Shown: in pieces, positions 44,212 to 52,474 of the stretch
Numbering within the stretch: the first letter of the stretch is position 1
Layout of the letters: the number at the start of each line of letters is the position of its first letter
Source: DATJLY01 sp035532935
Lineage (GTDB): Bacteria > Pseudomonadota > Alphaproteobacteria > ATCC43930 > CGMCC-115725
Direction of reading: 5' to 3'
DNA: 64,000 nt
NCBI GenBank assembly: GCA_035532935.1
Contig: DATKQE010000013.1
Location: forward strand, 1-64,000
The notes under the pieces: model-generated
Database searches by the model: none
What the model saw: only the letters and a program-made list of their open reading frames with translations
Told to the model about the DNA's origin: nothing
Position numbers and translations under genes: made by a program

Positions 44212-45816
44212 ATGTCCACGGACCCGATACCGGTTTTGATCGCGGGCGGCGGGCCGGTCGGCTTGGCGCTCGCGGTCGAGCTAGGCTTGGCCGGCATAAG
44301 CTGCCTGCTGGTCGAGAAGCGCGATGGCGCGTTGCACATCCCCAAGATGAGCGGCCTCTCGATCCGCGGCATGGAGTTCAACCGCCGCTGGGGCATCGCC
44401 GAGCAGGTCAAGCGCGCGGGCTGGCCGCAGACCCATCCCAACGACTTCGTCTATTGCACCAGCATGGCCGGCCGCGAGCTGGCACGGCTCCGGGTTCCGG
44501 CCTATGTCGATCAGAAGATTCCGTACACGCCCGAACCGCCCTGCGCCTGCGCACAGATTTTCTATGATCCCATTCTGTTGGCGCGTGCGCGGGGACTCCC
44601 GTCGGTGACGATCCGCCATCGTGTCGGCCTCGAATCCTTCACCCAGGACGCCGACGGCGTGCATGCCCAGGTGATCGATGCCGCGACCGGACATGGCGAG
44701 ACCATCCACGCGCGCTATCTCGTCGGCTGCGACGGCGCCGGCGGCACCGTGCCGCGCGCGCTCGGCGTCGGCTATGAGGGGCTTGGCGCTTACGCCAATA
44801 GCGTCAATGTCTATTTCCGCTCGCCCGAACTCGCCCGAATTCACACCAAAGGCTGGGCGCGGTTCTACCGCTTTACCGATGCCGGCGGCAGTTGGGGCGA
44901 ACTCATCGGCATCGACGGCAAGGAGCTCTATCGCCTCTCGGTGCTGAAGGCCGATCCGGCGTTCGACGGCCACGACTATGTGCGGCGGCTCGCCGGCACC
45001 GATGTTCCCTACGAGATTCTCTCGGTGCTGAAATGGGAACGGCGCGAATGCGTCGCCGAGCGCTATCGTTTCGGGCGCGTCTTTATCGCCGGCGATGCCG
45101 CGCATCAGAACTCGCCGACGGGCGGGCTCGGCCTCCATACCGGGCTCGCCGACGCGGTCGATCTCGGCTGGAAGCTGGTGGCTGTGCTCGATGGCTGGGG
45201 CGGGGAGGGGTTGCTCGCGTCCTACGAAAGCGAGCGCAAGCCGGTGGCGTTCAACAACGTGCGCGCCTCGACCGGGGAGTTCAACGTCCTCGCCGCGCTG
45301 CCGAGCGGACCGGAGATCGACGAGGACACGCCGGCCGGGGCCGCGCTGCGGCAGCGCTTCGCCGCCGCGTTCGAGCGCACGCGTCAGGTGCGGACGCCGC
45401 TCTATACCGAGAATCTCCGGCTCGGCTATTGCTACGATCCGTCGCCGATCGTCGTTCCCGACGGCAGCCCGCCGGTGCCGATCGAGACCCCGGAATTCGT
45501 CGCGGTGGCGCGGCCGGGAACACGCGCACCTCATGCCTGGATCGGGGCCGGCCGCTCGACCCTCGATCTCTTCGGCAAGGGGTTCGTGCTGCTGCGTCTT
45601 GGTGCCGCGCCGCCCGATCCCGGCGCCATCGCCGCCGCGGCGGCGCGGCGGCACGTGCCGTTTCAGGTGATCGACCTCGCCGATCCGCAGATCGCCGCGC
45701 TTTATGAGCGCCGCCTCGTGCTGGTGCGACCCGACGGCCACGTCGCCTGGCGCGCCGACGCGGCGCCGGGCGACGCGCTGGCGCTCATCGACCGCGTGCG
45801 CGGCGCCGCCGCCTGA
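44212..45816 (+). CDS. FAD-dependent aromatic monooxygenase
   Basis: The 534-residue flavoprotein hydroxylase (PheA/TfdB/MhpA-like) has the dinucleotide loop IAGGGPVGLALAVELGLAG at the N-terminus, the central DG motif (GCDGAGGTVPRAL) and the FAD-pyrophosphate motif IAGDAAHQNSPTGGLGLHTG. A C-terminal thioredoxin-like domain (about 400-534) is typical of the phenol-hydroxylase group. The ATG at 44212 gives the usual N-terminus. It uses NAD(P)H and O2 to hydroxylate an aromatic acid or phenol; substrate unknown. It may share a control region (187 bp) with the HpaB-like gene. Confidence 0.9.
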   Translation: MSTDPIPVLIAGGGPVGLALAVELGLAGISCLLVEKRDGALHIPKMSGLSIRGMEFNRRWGIAEQVKRAGWPQTHPNDFVYCTSMAGRELARLRVPAYVDQKIPYTPEPPCACAQIFYDPILLARARGLPSVTIRHRVGLESFTQDADGVHAQVIDAATGHGETIHARYLVGCDGAGGTVPRALGVGYEGLGAYANSVNVYFRSPELARIHTKGWARFYRFTDAGGSWGELIGIDGKELYRLSVLKADPAFDGHDYVRRLAGTDVPYEILSVLKWERRECVAERYRFGRVFIAGDAAHQNSPTGGLGLHTGLADAVDLGWKLVAVLDGWGGEGLLASYESERKPVAFNNVRASTGEFNVLAALPSGPEIDEDTPAGAALRQRFAAAFERTRQVRTPLYTENLRLGYCYDPSPIVVPDGSPPVPIETPEFVAVARPGTRAPHAWIGAGRSTLDLFGKGFVLLRLGAAPPDPGAIAAAAARRHVPFQVIDLADPQIAALYERRLVLVRPDGHVAWRADAAPGDALALIDRVRGAAA

Positions 45817-45829
45817 GCTTCCGCGTACA

Positions 45830-46873
45830 TTATTCCGCCGGCATCGCGACGCCGAAGCGTGCGGCGATGCGGCCGAGATCGTTCCAGGTCGCCGGCGGGA
45901 TCGGGATGCCGGCGGCGAGCCGTTCGGCATGGACACGGTCGCCGCGCTCGCCCGGCATCAGGATCTCGTCGAACCCCACTTGGCGCGGCTGCGCCTTGAG
46001 CACGGCAACGAGCCGCGCGACGCCGTCGCGGAACTGAGCGGCCTCGCCGAAGCGGGCGATGTCGATGGCGATGAGGAAGCCGTTCTGGCGATGCAGCGCC
46101 GCGGCGCCGCCCTCGCTGATCGCCGCGGCGAGGATCGGGTTGCCGGTCAGGACACTAGCGATCAGCTCGAACATCAGGGCGAGGCCCGCGCCCTTGGGGC
46201 CGCCCAGCGGCAGCGGCAGTTCGGCGGCGGCCGCATCGGTGGTCGGGTTGCCCGCTTCATCGAGCGCCCAGCCCGGCGGCAGTTGCCGCCCCGCGCGCCG
46301 GAATGCCGCAAGTCGTCCGAGCGAGGCGACGCTCGTCGCCATGTCGAGCACGATGGGCGCGCCCGCGCTCGGCACCGCCAAGGACAGCGGGCTCGTCGCC
46401 ACCGCCGCTACGCGCGTGCCGTGATAGGGCATGTTGGGGATCGAGGCCGAGGCCGCGAGCGCCGCCATGTCGGCGGCGGCAATGCGGCGCGTGTAATAGC
46501 CGATCGCCGCGGTATGCGTCGTGCGCCGTACCAGCGCCAGCCCCACACCGGAAGCGCGCGCCTTGGCTATCGCGGCGTCGGCGGCGCGGCACATGGCGAC
46601 AGGACCGGGACCCTTGTCGGCGTCGATCAGCACCGCTGCGGCGGTTTCGAGCCGCACCGCGATCTGCGGGCGGGGATTGAGGCTGCCCTCGTCGATCAGT
46701 TCGATATAACGCGGGATGCGCTGGACGCCGTGGCCGTCATTGCCGCGGAGATTGGCCCAGACCAGCACCTCGGCGACGGTGTCGGCATGCGCCTCGCCCA
46801 TGCCCGCTTCCCTGAAGACCGAAGCGGTGAAGCGCCGCAGCGCCGCCGCCGCGACGGTATGGCTCTCGGCCAC
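45830..46873 (-). CDS. Malate/L-lactate dehydrogenase family oxidoreductase (Ldh2)
   Basis: The 347-residue NAD(P)-dependent oxidoreductase is of the MDH/LDH2 type, a fold different from classic lactate dehydrogenase. It shows LRGNDGHGVQRIPRYIELI near the N-terminus with the catalytic His, then ALVRRTTHTAAIGYYTRRIAA and GGPKGAGLALMFELIASVLTG (split motifs). Family members reduce 2-keto acids, e.g. ureidoglycolate, sulfolactate or malate. GTG start. It is 4 bp after an alpha/beta hydrolase gene and co-transcribed with it. Confidence 0.9.
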   Translation of the reverse strand: MAESHTVAAAALRRFTASVFREAGMGEAHADTVAEVLVWANLRGNDGHGVQRIPRYIELIDEGSLNPRPQIAVRLETAAAVLIDADKGPGPVAMCRAADAAIAKARASGVGLALVRRTTHTAAIGYYTRRIAAADMAALAASASIPNMPYHGTRVAAVATSPLSLAVPSAGAPIVLDMATSVASLGRLAAFRRAGRQLPPGWALDEAGNPTTDAAAAELPLPLGGPKGAGLALMFELIASVLTGNPILAAAISEGGAAALHRQNGFLIAIDIARFGEAAQFRDGVARLVAVLKAQPRQVGFDEILMPGERGDRVHAERLAAGIPIPPATWNDLGRIAARFGVAMPAE

Positions 46874-46877
46874 GATA

Positions 46878-47747
46878 CTAGCGCCGTTCCGGGAGATAGC
46901 GGTCGAGCCAGGCGCGGATCACGGCGATGACGCGGGGATTGTCCTCGGAGAACATGAAGTGGTCGGTCTCGGCGAAGAGATGCAGGTCGGCGGGCTGACC
47001 CGCATGCTGGAACAGCCCGACCGACTGCTCCGTCGGCGTGACCGAATCGTTCGAGCTGTGCAGCAGCAGCAGCGGGCGTGGCGCGATCTTGCCGACCACG
47101 GTATTGGCCTGGAAGTTGTACATGCTGTCGACCGTGTCGAACGGGAATTCCATGACCGATTGCTGCGCCAGATTGGTGCGCAGTTGCGGCGGGATCGGAA
47201 CGATGTCGTAGCGCGGCACCATGATCTGCCGTCCCTGGGCGCGGGCGCGCTTTCCGTCGTCCATCATGCGGGTGAACTTGTCCCACGCGCCGGGACCGGC
47301 ATGCTGGCGACGGAACTTGGTCTCGCCGTCGCCCCAGCCGCCGCTGGAGATGACCGCGGCGATGCGTTCGTCGACGCCGCCGGCATAGACCGCGACCGCG
47401 GCACCGAAACTGCTGCCGACGACGGCGATGCGGGCAGGGTCGATCTCGGGGCGGGTTGCCATGAAGCTCACCGCCGCCTTGGTGTCCTCGACCTGCTCGA
47501 GGCAGAGGACGCGGCCGGGCCCGCCGCCGCTCTCGCCGCAGCCGCGAAAATCGAAGCGCAGCGCGGCATAGCCCCAATCGGCGAGCAGCCGGGCGGGAAG
47601 GACGCAATTGCTGCTGCTCTTGTTGCTGCCGAAGCCGTGCAGCACGAGGAAGGCCGGATGCCGATCGCCGGGACGATGGCCCGGCGGAAAGTGGATTACG
47701 CCCGCGAGCGCGAGCGATCCCGATGAAAACGTGACGCGCTCTTCCAT
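46878..47747 (-). CDS. Alpha/beta hydrolase
   Basis: The 289-residue serine hydrolase has the nucleophile elbow GSSFG (Ser113), the oxyanion loop LHGFGSNKSS, RFDFRGCGESGGG and a C-terminal His in AETDHFMFSEDN. No signal peptide is seen. Relatives act as esterases, acyl-peptide hydrolases or BAAT-like thioesterases. It precedes the Ldh2-type gene by 4 bp, so the two may process an ester and the keto or hydroxy acid it releases. The substrate is unknown. Confidence 0.88.
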   Translation of the reverse strand: MEERVTFSSGSLALAGVIHFPPGHRPGDRHPAFLVLHGFGSNKSSSNCVLPARLLADWGYAALRFDFRGCGESGGGPGRVLCLEQVEDTKAAVSFMATRPEIDPARIAVVGSSFGAAVAVYAGGVDERIAAVISSGGWGDGETKFRRQHAGPGAWDKFTRMMDDGKRARAQGRQIMVPRYDIVPIPPQLRTNLAQQSVMEFPFDTVDSMYNFQANTVVGKIAPRPLLLLHSSNDSVTPTEQSVGLFQHAGQPADLHLFAETDHFMFSEDNPRVIAVIRAWLDRYLPERR

Positions 47748-47855
47748 GCGACAGGCTCCCTTCCGCGGTCCGGCCGCACCATATGCCGCCGCCGCTTCCG
47801 GCTCAAGATCGCCGCCATATCGCCACGGCCGTTGCGCGTGTTAGGATCGCGCATC

Positions 47856-48248
47856 ATGGCCAGCCTCACGCTCCGCATCGATCTGCCGCGCGCGGGCGCG
47901 GTCGGTCCCGGCAAGATCCGGCTGTTGGAACTCATCGACGCGGCCGGCTCGATCTCGGCCGCTGGTCGGGCGATGGACATGTCCTACCGCCGTGCCTGGC
48001 TCCTGGTCGAGGAACTCAATCACCTGTTCCGCGAGCCCGTCGCCACCACCAAGCTCGGCGGCCGCTCCGGCGGCGGCGCGGCGCTCACGCCCTTCGGCCA
48101 CAGCCTCGTGCGCCATTACCGCGCCATGGAGGCAGCGGCCGCCGCGGCCGCATCGCCCCATCTCGCGGCACTCGACGCCGCGGCGGTCGGAGGCGCGAAA
48201 TCCCAGCGCCGGACGAAGCCGCGCCCGTCCTCCGCGCACGCTTCCTGA
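47856..48248 (+). CDS. ModE-like winged-helix regulator, DNA-binding domain only
   Basis: The 130-residue protein is a LysR/ModE-type winged-helix domain: GKIRLLELIDAAGSISAAGRAMDMSYRRAW, then KLGGRSGGGAALTPFGHSLVRHYR in adjoining motifs, with an Ala-rich tail. There is no molbindin (TOBE) domain, so it cannot bind molybdate as full-length E. coli ModE does; such short forms are known. It converges with modB and probably binds the ModE-like palindrome before modA (49763-49788). Confidence 0.87.
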   Translation: MASLTLRIDLPRAGAVGPGKIRLLELIDAAGSISAAGRAMDMSYRRAWLLVEELNHLFREPVATTKLGGRSGGGAALTPFGHSLVRHYRAMEAAAAAAASPHLAALDAAAVGGAKSQRRTKPRPSSAHAS

Positions 48249-48263
48249 CCACCGGGCGTCCGC

Positions 48264-48959
48264 TCAGCTGGTGCCAATGCGGCGGGCGGCGCGGCGTGTC
48301 AGCCACTCGGAGGCGGTGAGCGCCGCCAGCGACAGTACGACCGAGATCACGACCAGCCGCATCGCCGGCGCGTCGCCCCCCGGCACCTGGGTATAGTCGT
48401 AGAGCGCAAGCGGCAGCGTGCGCGTCTCGCCGGGGATGTTGGAGACGAAGGTGATGGTCGCGCCGAACTCGCCGAGGCTGCGGCCGAAGGAGAGGATCGT
48501 GCCGGCGAGGATGCCGGGCAGCGCCAACGGCAAGGTGATGGTGAACAGCACCCGCAGCCGTCCCGCCCCGAGCGTCCGCGCCGCGCGCTCGAGCCGCCGG
48601 TCGATCCCCTCGAGCGACAGCCGGATCGCGCGCACCATCAAGGGAAAGCCCATCACGGCCGCCGCCAGCGCCGCGCCGGTCCAGCGAAACACCAGGGTGA
48701 TGCCGAGGCTGTGATAGAGCCACGCGCCGATCGGACCGTGGCGCCCGAACAGCAGCAGCAGCACATAGCCCGTGACAACCGGCGGCAGCACCAGCGGCAG
48801 ATAGACCACGCCTTCGACCAGCCGCTTCCCCGGCACCTCCAGCCGCGCGAAGGCGAGTGCCAGCGCGATCCCCACGGGCAGGCTGCATCCCACCCCGGCC
48901 GTCGCCACCTTGAGGCTGAGCCAAACCGCTTCGCGCTCGGTATCGGTGAAGGCGAACAT
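48264..48959 (-). CDS. modB: Molybdate ABC transporter permease ModB
   Basis: The 231-residue inner-membrane protein has about five to six helices and the cytoplasmic EAA-type loop AARTLGAGRLRVLFTITLPLALPGI, where it would contact the ATPase. It imports molybdate (or tungstate) handed over by ModA. It starts 9 bp after modA. The gene that would normally follow, modC, is absent: the next gene is the convergent ModE-like regulator 15 bp beyond. Confidence 0.93.
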   Translation of the reverse strand: MFAFTDTEREAVWLSLKVATAGVGCSLPVGIALALAFARLEVPGKRLVEGVVYLPLVLPPVVTGYVLLLLFGRHGPIGAWLYHSLGITLVFRWTGAALAAAVMGFPLMVRAIRLSLEGIDRRLERAARTLGAGRLRVLFTITLPLALPGILAGTILSFGRSLGEFGATITFVSNIPGETRTLPLALYDYTQVPGGDAPAMRLVVISVVLSLAALTASEWLTRRAARRIGTS

Positions 48960-48968
48960 GGCGCCGGC

Positions 48969-49745
48969 CTATTCGAGCACGGCGAAACCCTGCTTCTCGA
49001 ACCACGGCCGTGCGGCGGTCGAGTGCAGATAGGCGATGAATTTCAGCGCCGCCGGCGACGCGCGCTTGAGCGCGGCCATGGGATAGATGATTGGCGGATA
49101 GGTATTGGCGGGAAAGGTCCCGGCGATCCGCACGCCTGTGTCCGCCGCCGCGTCGGTGGCATAGACGATGCCATAGGGCGTTTCACCGCGCGAGACGAAG
49201 CGCAGCGCCGCGCGCACGTCCTCGGCGCGTGCGAGCCGTTTCGCAACCGAATCCCAGACGCCGAGCGTCTCAAGCGCCGCCTTGCCATATTTGCCCGCGG
49301 GCACGGCGTCCGGATCGGCCATCGCGAGGCGGCCGCCGGCAATCAGCTCGGCCAGCGGGAAATGCGGCACGATCGCGACCTTGGCAGCAGTGGAGGCGGC
49401 GGGCACGATCAAAACCAGCTTGTTGCCGAGAAAATCCTCGCGCGTCGCCGGCTCGATCAAGCCCTTCTTCGCGACATTATTCATCCAGTCGAGATCGGCC
49501 GAGATGAAGATCTGGGCCGGCGCGCCATTCTCGATCTGACGCGCGAGCGCGGAACTTGCGGCATAGGTGGCTTGGATGCGGTCGCCGCTCCGTTGCTCAT
49601 AAGCATGCGCGGCGGCGTCGAGCGCGTTCTTGAGGCTCGCCGCCGCAAAGACGAGGACATCGTCGGCCGCCGCCTGCGGTGCTGCGGCGAACAGCGCCAG
49701 CAGCACCAACCCGACCCTTGAGACCCGGAAGCATCGTGGCACCAT
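48969..49745 (-). CDS. modA: Molybdate-binding periplasmic protein ModA
   Basis: The 258-residue binding protein has a Sec leader (about 1-25, ending AAA) and ModA motifs: VLVFAAASLKNALDAAAHAYEQ in two pieces, YAASSALARQIENGAPAQIFISAD and FVSRGETPYGIVYATDA. The ATG at 49745 follows GAGGAT; an ATG at 49775 would fall inside the ModE-like box and is unlikely. It is first in modAB. Eighteen bases upstream lies the palindrome proposed as a ModE site. Confidence 0.94.
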   Translation of the reverse strand: MVPRCFRVSRVGLVLLALFAAAPQAAADDVLVFAAASLKNALDAAAHAYEQRSGDRIQATYAASSALARQIENGAPAQIFISADLDWMNNVAKKGLIEPATREDFLGNKLVLIVPAASTAAKVAIVPHFPLAELIAGGRLAMADPDAVPAGKYGKAALETLGVWDSVAKRLARAEDVRAALRFVSRGETPYGIVYATDAAADTGVRIAGTFPANTYPPIIYPMAALKRASPAALKFIAYLHSTAARPWFEKQGFAVLE

Positions 49746-49762
49746 CGAACATCCTCGCGCTT

Positions 49763-49788
49763 GCGCTATATCCACTTGAATCTAGCGC
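49763..49788 (-). promoter_or_regulatory. ModE-like operator in front of modA
   Basis: GCGCTA and TAGCGC form perfect arms 14 bases apart, and the left arm continues as CGCTATAT. This has the layout of ModE boxes (CG-TATA-type arms around a six-base centre). It lies 18-43 bp before the modA ATG, right for repression. Confidence 0.6.
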
Positions 49789-49892
49789 ATTTCTGCCACG
49801 GTCGCAAACGCCGTGCCGAACCAGCCGCCCCGCCGCGAAATTAACCAGCGGTTGCCACAAATCGGCCAATCTAGCCCGGCACTGTCGCGATC

Positions 49893-50123
49893 ATGTTGAT
49901 CGGTCTTGAAGAAGGGGATGCGCACGTGGTGGCCTTGAGATTGACGGGCGAGCCGAGCCTCGACGAGCTGCTCGGCGACGAGATGATGGGCCGCGTGATG
50001 CAGCGCGCCGGGATCGATGCCGCCGAACTGCGCCGCCGGCTTGGTGAAATCGCGCGCCGGCTTGGCCCGCGCGCCGGTCGGGCGCATTCACACGGCGGTT
50101 GCGGGGAAACGGTTCTCAGCTAG
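49893..50123 (+). CDS. Hypothetical small protein (76 aa)
   Basis: The first 55 residues look protein-like: MLIGLEEGDAHVVALRL, EPSLDELLGDEMMGRVMQ and GIDAAELRRRLGEIARRL, i.e. mostly helical and acidic. The final 20 residues are Gly/His/Arg-rich and overlap the 3' end of the convergent sensor-kinase gene by 36 bp. No strong ribosome site is seen. Small proteins of this style are common in alphaproteobacteria, but no function is known. Confidence 0.5.
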   Translation: MLIGLEEGDAHVVALRLTGEPSLDELLGDEMMGRVMQRAGIDAAELRRRLGEIARRLGPRAGRAHSHGGCGETVLS

Positions 50124-51506
50124 ACGCGCGCCCCGCTCGGCCGGCGCCAGCGGGAACGTCATCACGGCCTTGAGGCCGGGCGCGTTGTCCTCGAGCCAGC
50201 AAGCGCCGGCGTGAAGCTTTGCCACCGCGCGCACGAGGCTCAGCCCCAACCCGTTGCCCGGCGAACTGCGGCTGCCCTCGAGCCGGACGAAGCGGTCGAA
50301 CACCGCCTCGCGCCGGTCGGCGGGAATGCCGGGCCCGGTATCGGCGACCTCGACGCGCGCCACCTCGCCCCGCTCGTGGGCGCTGAGGACGATCCTGCCC
50401 GCGGGTGCGTATTTGAGCGCGTTGTCGAGCAGGTTGGCGAGCGCCTGCGATAGGAGATGGCGGTCACCGCGAACCGGCAAGGTCGCGTCGGTCTCGACCG
50501 CCAGCTCCAGCCCGTTCTCCTCGGCCAGCGGCTCATATAGCTCGGCGACGTTGCGGGCGATCTCGGCCAGATCGACCACCGACCAGCTGTCGCGGCGCGA
50601 GCCGGCCTCGGCCTCGGCGATGCTGAGCAGCGCGTTGAACGTGCCGAGGAGACGGTCGGCCTCGGTGATGGTGTCCTGCAGCGCCTCGCCATAGCGGTGC
50701 ATATCCGGCCGCTCGAGCAGGGTCACTTCGAGCCGCGCCCTGAGACGCGCAAGCGGTGTGCGCAGGTCGTGAGCGATGTTGTCGGTGACCTGGCGCATGC
50801 CGAGCATGAGGCGTTCGATCTGGTCGAGCATGGCGTTGAGATTGGCGGCGAGCTGGTCGAATTCGTCGCCGCTGCCGGAGACCGGCACGCGCTGCGACAG
50901 GTCGCCATGGATGATGCTGGCGCTGGTGCGGTTCACGGCCTCGACGCGCCGCAGCATGTGGCGCGTCATGAACACGCCGCCGGCAATCCCGAGCGCCAGC
51001 GTCAACAGCCCCGACCAAGCGAGCGTGCGGGTGATGCGCGCGCGAAAGGTGCTCGCGTCGCGCAGGTCGCGGCCGACCAGCAGGCGGTAGCCGCCGGGCA
51101 GAATGAAGACCGAGGCGAGCGCGGTGTGCGACTGCTTCTCGCCGCCGACCATTTCCTCGACCGGAAACTCGATCCAGCCGGACCGGATCTGGGTCGCTCG
51201 CGGCCAGCGCGACAGGTTGCCTGCGAGCGGGTGCAGAAACGGATCGGTGATGAGATAGATCGTGCGCTCGGGATGGCCGGGAGCGCTGCGGTCCTGGATG
51301 GTCTCGAGGAGCCCGGCGAGCCCGCGCTCGGCGTATTGCTCGGCGAGGCCGCGCGACTCCGCGTCGAGCGTCGCCTCGGTCTGACGCTGGGCGAAATCGG
51401 CGGTCGAGAAATAGATGAACACCAGGACGGTCAGAACCGAGGTCGCGAACAGCGCGAAATAAAGCGCGGCGAGGCGCACGGCGTTGGTCTTGAGGAGGCG
51501 CCGCAT
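50088..51506 (-). CDS. Two-component sensor histidine kinase
   Basis: This 472-residue membrane kinase has TM1 at about 13-33, a periplasmic sensor region of about 130 residues, TM2 at about 163-182, a HAMP linker (to about 235), the dimerisation/phosphoacceptor helix with His246 (NIAHDLRTPLARL), and a HATPase domain with N, G1 (VADTGPGIP) and G2 (GNGLGLSLV) boxes. The sensor region has no recognised domain. It starts 3 bp after the response-regulator gene and surely works with it. The signal is unknown. Confidence 0.94.
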   Translation of the reverse strand: MRRLLKTNAVRLAALYFALFATSVLTVLVFIYFSTADFAQRQTEATLDAESRGLAEQYAERGLAGLLETIQDRSAPGHPERTIYLITDPFLHPLAGNLSRWPRATQIRSGWIEFPVEEMVGGEKQSHTALASVFILPGGYRLLVGRDLRDASTFRARITRTLAWSGLLTLALGIAGGVFMTRHMLRRVEAVNRTSASIIHGDLSQRVPVSGSGDEFDQLAANLNAMLDQIERLMLGMRQVTDNIAHDLRTPLARLRARLEVTLLERPDMHRYGEALQDTITEADRLLGTFNALLSIAEAEAGSRRDSWSVVDLAEIARNVAELYEPLAEENGLELAVETDATLPVRGDRHLLSQALANLLDNALKYAPAGRIVLSAHERGEVARVEVADTGPGIPADRREAVFDRFVRLEGSRSSPGNGLGLSLVRAVAKLHAGACWLEDNAPGLKAVMTFPLAPAERGARLAENRFPATAV

Positions 51507-51509
51507 CGC

Positions 51510-52184
51510 CTATTCCGCGGCGAGCCGGTAGCCCGCGCCCCGGACCGTGTGCAGAAGCGGACGCGCGAAGCCCTTGTCGATCTTCTGCCGCAGCCGGCTC
51601 ACATGCACGTCGATCACGTTGGTCTGGGGATCGAAATGATAATCCCACACGTTTTCGAGCAGCATGGTGCGCGTCACCACCTGGTCCGCGCGCCGCATCA
51701 TGAACTCGAGCAGGCGGAATTCGCGCGGCAGCAGTTCGATCTCCTGTCCCGCGCGCCGCACCTTGCGCGACAGCAGGTCCATCTCGAGATCGCCGACCGC
51801 CAGCCGGGTGGTGGCCTGGCCGGTGCCGCCGCGGCGCAGCAGCGCCTCCAGCCGCGCCAGCAGCTCGGCAAAGGCGAACGGCTTGACGAGATAATCGTCG
51901 CCGCCCGCGCGCAGGCCTTTGACACGATCGTCGACCGCGCCCATAGCGCTCAGGATGAGAACCGGCGTGCCGACATTGGCAGCGCGCAGCGCGGCGATGA
52001 CCGCGAGCCCGTCCATGCCTGGCAGCATACGGTCGATGATCAGCGCGTCGTACCCGGCGTCTGTCGCCATGAACAGCCCGTCGCGCCCCTCGGCGGCATG
52101 GTCGACGACATAACCGCTCTCGCTCAGGCCCTTGACGATATAGGCGGCCGCGTCGCGGTCGTCCTCGATGACGAGCACCTTCAT
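51510..52184 (-). CDS. OmpR/PhoB-family response regulator
   Basis: The 224-residue regulator has a receiver domain (acidic pocket IEDDRD, phosphoacceptor Asp51 in LIIDRMLPGMDGL, conserved KPF) and a C-terminal winged helix (RREFRLLEFMMRRADQVVTRTML, then VHVSRLRQKI in the recognition region). It is the partner of the kinase that follows. A tiny membrane-protein ORF lies about 100 bp upstream in the same direction. Regulon unknown. Confidence 0.95.
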   Translation of the reverse strand: MKVLVIEDDRDAAAYIVKGLSESGYVVDHAAEGRDGLFMATDAGYDALIIDRMLPGMDGLAVIAALRAANVGTPVLILSAMGAVDDRVKGLRAGGDDYLVKPFAFAELLARLEALLRRGGTGQATTRLAVGDLEMDLLSRKVRRAGQEIELLPREFRLLEFMMRRADQVVTRTMLLENVWDYHFDPQTNVIDVHVSRLRQKIDKGFARPLLHTVRGAGYRLAAE

Positions 52185-52282
52185 GAAACAGTCCTCGCCC
52201 GGACCATAACGGGCGGCGTCAGCTTAGAAAACAGCGAAAACCGGCAGTCCGGGCGGCGCCGGATCGAAGGAACCCCTTATCA

Positions 52283-52366
52283 TTAGGTCAGCGTGACCCA
52301 CAACGCCACCGCCCAGCCAAGCAGCAGCACTGCCCAAGCCTGAGAATCGAATGGCCGTTCGGTCAT
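52283..52366 (-). CDS. Micro-protein with one membrane helix (27 aa)
   Basis: The 27-codon frame has a polar start (MTERPFDSQ) followed by one hydrophobic helix AWAVLLLGWAVALWVTLT. A strong ribosome site GGAGGG lies five bases before its ATG, better than those of most genes here. It sits 109 bp after the acyl-CoA dehydrogenase stop and about 98 bp before the response-regulator ATG, all in one direction. Membrane micro-proteins next to two-component systems can modulate the kinase, but that is conjecture here. Confidence 0.55.
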   Translation of the reverse strand: MTERPFDSQAWAVLLLGWAVALWVTLT

Positions 52367-52474
52367 GGTGTCCCTCCACGCTCCGGCCGAGACCATAGCG
52401 TAGGAACAAATCACGAACAACGACTGATTTACCCACGCCTGCAGCCGCGACCGGGGCCGGACAGGCCGGACCGT

